Shown piece by piece: positions 60,404-64,000 of a stretch of 64,000 nucleotides of DNA. The notes beneath the pieces are model-generated. The model had not been told where the DNA came from. It did no database searches and was given only the letters and a program-made list of their open reading frames with translations. The translations under genes and the position numbers were made by a program. This DNA is from Monilinia fructicola (taxonomy: Eukaryota > Ascomycota > Leotiomycetes > Helotiales > Sclerotiniaceae). How positions within the stretch are numbered: the first letter of the stretch is position 1; each line of letters begins with the position of its first letter. The stretch covers positions 1,521,001 to 1,585,000 of the forward strand of contig VICG01000005.1 of NCBI GenBank assembly GCA_008692225.1, written 5' to 3'.

Positions 60404-60936
60404 AATGCTTTTCAAGGTTCTAAACTTGCCGACGAAGATTGTTCTTTCCAGACGAAATATACAACAAATATATGACAGATATGATTTTTGTGTTTCTTTT
60501 AGAAAAAGAAGTCAAATCGAAGATGACGAAAAGCCAAACATGCCCATGAACTGTTTCCCTAACTCAAAACTCAAAGTCTATCCAATCATCATCATCATAA
60601 TATTTTTCGGAGGCCATTGACTGTTGTTGGCACCTCAACTTGTTATTTCCGTTTTAAAACCGAGTTAGCGCAGATGGTCATGTGATATATATTCTAGAGA
60701 CAAGATACCCGAGACCTTGACGCGCTTGTGGGGATAACCAAAACAATCGACTGCATCACCAAGTTCATGAATTTTAAAACTTCATTTCCTCATGATCACC
60801 ATCACACGAATTGCCCAATTCCTAATTAATACTAATAGCTTACAAGAAATGATTTCATGATCTTGCGAATAGCCAGCTACGCTAAATTACTCAGTACATA
60901 ATAATACGACGCGCGCTGTTTCGAACAGGAGAAAGA
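60404..60936. promoter_or_regulatory. Shared spacer of divergent acyl-CoA dehydrogenase and INCENP genes
   Basis: 533 bp between the two start codons, with no coding frame. Both promoters must lie here. Confidence 0.5.
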
Positions 60937-63900
60937 ATGGCGGCAATGCGACCAAGCAAGCGATTGCAGGTAGGGTCGACAGGATGGATAACGGAAGAAC
61001 GATCGAATGCGCTACAGCTTGCGGAGACTGAGGCTGAGGAGTTTACATTCGCTGCGAGGAATGAGATTGAATGGTTGAATGAACATATGGCAGAAATCTT
61101 CACCAAGAATCAAGTGTATGTAAACAGACTTGCGATAAAGCACCCGAGCTAATTTTCTATATTCAGGAATGTTGCCGAAATATTTAAAACTCCAGGAAAG
61201 CTGCGTGGGAAGACGCCCAGAACGGCTAGAAAGTTGAACCAATTGGAAGTGCGCGCAGTATGTCTGTTCAATCTATGTATAGATTCATGCTAATACCTAG
61301 CAGCCCTTATCCGATGTATTTTCAGCAACACCACAAGGAGGCCCCAGTCCATTTCGACAAACATATTATGGGCGATCACCTCCAAAATTTCGAGTGGCAG
61401 AAGACCTTCCGGTAGCGCCTCTAGAGGAGCCTACTCAGTCGCAGCCTACCCCAGCGCAACCTACTCCGTCACATCGTGCATCCAGTTCCAGCATTATGCG
61501 TGATAGCGTTCAGCGTAAATCTATTATCAATGCCCTCGATTCTGGATATTACGGAAGTCAAGTTGATGAAGCGACTCAGCCTAACACTCAACTTACCGAA
61601 CCACCTGCATCCGCATCATCTCCACCCCGTCCTTTTACACCCCAAAAAAATCCTGTCGAGAATGAGGAAAATGAAGAACATGAAGAAAACGCAGGGAATG
61701 CAGATGATGAAGCAAGTGAGCCCGAGATCGAAGCACCCGTGGAAGCGGATGTAGGCACAAACATAGAACCTGAAGAAAAGCGAACCATTGAGGATTCATT
61801 CCAATCTGCACAAGAAGAATCACCAATAGCGGCAACTATTGAGATAGAACCCGAGACAGAAGTTCAACAAATCGAAGAAGTAGATCAAGAACAGGTCATG
61901 GAAGATGTCGAATACCCAAATCTTGAGTCCCTGACTCAGGATCAGAGTCCGGTTCACCAATCATCGGAGACACGTTTCCCGCAGAAATCCCCATCCAAAT
62001 CTCCCTCAAAGTCAGAATCGCCCATGAAAGAAGCCTCTGTAAAATTACTGTCTTCGCCGCTACCCCCCAAGATGAGGAAGAGGATGAGCATATGGATGAT
62101 GCCCCGGATGCTCAATCTGGCTCTGAAGGATCAAGTCCTATACGGCCCATCTTCCGTAAGAGCAGTTTGAATTTTGCTTCCTTGCCTGCGCGAGATCTAT
62201 CTAAGAAGAGCCTCGGACATCGTACATCGCGAACCAGTCATCTTGATCAGACAGGTACTAGTTATTATGGCAGACCTACGGGTGGAAAGAGCCTGGGCAA
62301 TGTTATGGAAGATCTCGTAAACAAAGATGAGGATGACATGGATGTTGATGACACGCATGGTCCAACTGCACGAGAGGAACCAGAGGCAGGAACATTAATG
62401 GCACGCATTCATAACAAGACTTCGACGCAACGTCTCCAGGACCAGATCAGTATGCTTGGCCAGTCTCAACCAACTACTAGGCCAGCATCGAAATCCCTCG
62501 TAGGCGGTATCATTACCTCGCGCCAATCCACGCAAGCAGTTCAACCTCCTTCTCCACAGCATGGAGGAGAAGAATCATCACCACAAAGAAAGGAAAAGTC
62601 ATTCATCACTCCAGGCGCTTTCCCCGAAGATGAAGATAGCTGGATTGGACCTCCAACAACAGCAGTGAACGAGAAGTTTATCTTCAGTCCTCGTCGTCCT
62701 ACAATCGCCAAAACTCACACTGCTGATGTAATGGAGGGGCATACGTGATAAGGAAACTGTTGGTGGATCGGAATTCACACTTCCTAAGAGGGGTGAAGGA
62801 AAACAACAATCGCCTGTTCGTGAAACAAATGTACAGGGCCTAACTAAGTCTATCTCGACCTCTTTCATTCCTTCTCCTAAGAGGACGGTTGAACCACGAA
62901 GTCCTAACAAATTGACATCGGTCTCCAACCCAAATCTCCCGATTAGTACCATTGATGAGGGTTCGACAACTCCTCCAAGATCTCCCCCAAGAACTCTTCG
63001 GGGAAGCCCTCTCAAAGTTGCCAAGGACAAGTTTTCCTCGATTCTCAAATCTGGAAAAACCTTATTTGCTAGTAGTGCAGCTGCGAGTGCCGAAGCAAAG
63101 ATTGAAACTTTATCACCATCTACAAGAATTGTTCAAAACGCACCTTCCTTTGAAGACGTTCTTCAAAGCGAGGCGAATGATATGGAAGTCTCGTACCCGA
63201 AAATGGATACACGTCTCAATATCGAAGCACACAACAGTATCCAAAGTCCTAGCAAAGCTACCACACGTAGAACACGGGCCTCTACCGAAAAAGAGGAGAA
63301 ACGCAAAGAAGAGGCCGCCAGAGAGGCTAAAGAAGCGCAAAAGATAAATGATCAGTTGGAGAAGGCGCGCATGAAGGTCCAGGTAGACGCGCGTATTTAT
63401 CACCAAGAGCAAGAGCGAGCAGCGGCAATGCAGAGGGAGGTGGCAGCCCGGAAAGAGCAAGAGAAATTGGCCAAGTTGAGCCAAAATGAATTGCCAAAGG
63501 CAAATCGAAGTAGTCCGAGGAGAACAAAGGCTCAATCGGAGGCAGAGGCTATGGCAGCGGCGACGGCCTCTTCTGTCAAATTATCTTCCAGTAAGGATGC
63601 TGATATGACAGATGCATCAACATCTATGCCGCCACCTTCTATTCCAAGGCCAAAATCTCAGATTGGGCGACCACAGGCTAAGCGACCATTGAGACCAGTT
63701 AAGGACACCGCTCCCAAACCTAAGGCGCCAGCGACCGTTATACGTGTGGACACGGGTTCCTCACGTGGTCAGCAGTATCATCCATCTAACGCAACACTTG
63801 CAGCAACCTTGGAACAATCATTACAAGCTTCTCAACCCGGACACCTGCGAAACAAAGCTAGCAACAGTTCACTGCAAAGCAAATCCTCGACTAATAGCTT

Positions 63901-64000
63901 CAAGGCACAAGCTAACAAAGCTCTGGAAGCAGCTGCAAGGAAGAAGGAAGCGGATGAGCTCGCTGCCCAACAAAGAAGGGATGCGAAGTTAGAAATAGAA
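60937..64000 (+). CDS. INCENP-family inner centromere protein, 3' end outside the window; two frame breaks
   Basis: Exons 60937-61115, 61167-61257 and 61301 to the right edge; introns are 51 nt (GTATGT...ATTCAG) and 43 nt (GTATGT...GCTAATACCTAG). The N-terminus (GSTGWITEERSNALQLAETE, EFTFAARNEIEWLNEHM) is the short helical region that fungal INCENP/Sli15 proteins use to bind survivin and borealin partners. The long middle is acidic and Ser/Pro-rich with many SPxK sites. Late features are KSGKTLFASSAAASAEAK, an Arg/Lys/Glu/Ala-rich helix and KAPATVIRVDTGSSR. The IN-box that binds Aurora kinase would lie beyond the edge. Two single-base shifts interrupt the frame: A4 at 62041-62044 (one A missing; corrected SVKITVFAATPQDEEEDEHM) and G4 at 62736-62739 (one G extra; corrected VMEGIRDKETVGG). 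Over 1,000 residues are visible once these are corrected. Confidence 0.85.

Overview
The window is nuclear DNA of a filamentous ascomycete (Pezizomycotina). Protein-coding genes have short GT-AG introns of about 43 to 85 nt (a few of 150 to 260 nt), often with CTAAC or CTGAC branch points. The gene set is typical of such fungi: CFEM, reticulon, NIPA, IST1, INCENP, SS18/SSXT-like, a Helo-like/ankyrin protein and a GDSL esterase. The flavour (long AT-rich gene-free blocks beside GC-balanced gene islands, very many microsatellites) fits Leotiomycetes, but the genus is not settled by anything I can see.

Layout. 1-4,742: a secreted Asp f 4-like protein cut by the left edge, then an uncharacterised acidic protein with an internal duplication. 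4,743-9,723: AT-rich gene desert holding a 253-bp TIR element and a related repeat arm. 9,724-11,844: NIPA-type membrane transporter. 11,845-23,649: large gene desert with a 415-bp ATAA array, a 1.46-kb TIR element carrying a nested foldback, a second 252-bp MITE, a palindrome of about 720 bp and many minisatellites. 23,650-24,931: reticulon. 24,932-31,503: microsatellite-rich spacer. 31,504-64,000: gene-dense island with an extended SDR, a mitochondrial unknown, a Helo-like/ankyrin protein, a small four-exon unknown, an NmrA-like protein, IST1, a 1,240-residue BRE4/ArAE-type transporter, a CFEM membrane protein, an SSXT protein, a GDSL esterase, an acyl-CoA dehydrogenase and INCENP (cut by the right edge).

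The genes do not form an obvious pathway or biosynthetic cluster; most are housekeeping (membrane shaping, ESCRT, chromatin, chromosome passenger complex, mitochondrial beta-oxidation), with three surface or allorecognition-type genes (Asp f 4-like, CFEM, Helo-like/ankyrin).

Two points deserve attention. First, six genes each need single-base frame corrections, mostly in short homopolymers, to give intact proteins, so either the consensus has indel errors or several genes are decaying. Second, the AT-rich blocks contain nested inverted-repeat elements, including a long hairpin-forming structure flanked by mirrored ATT/AAT arrays.
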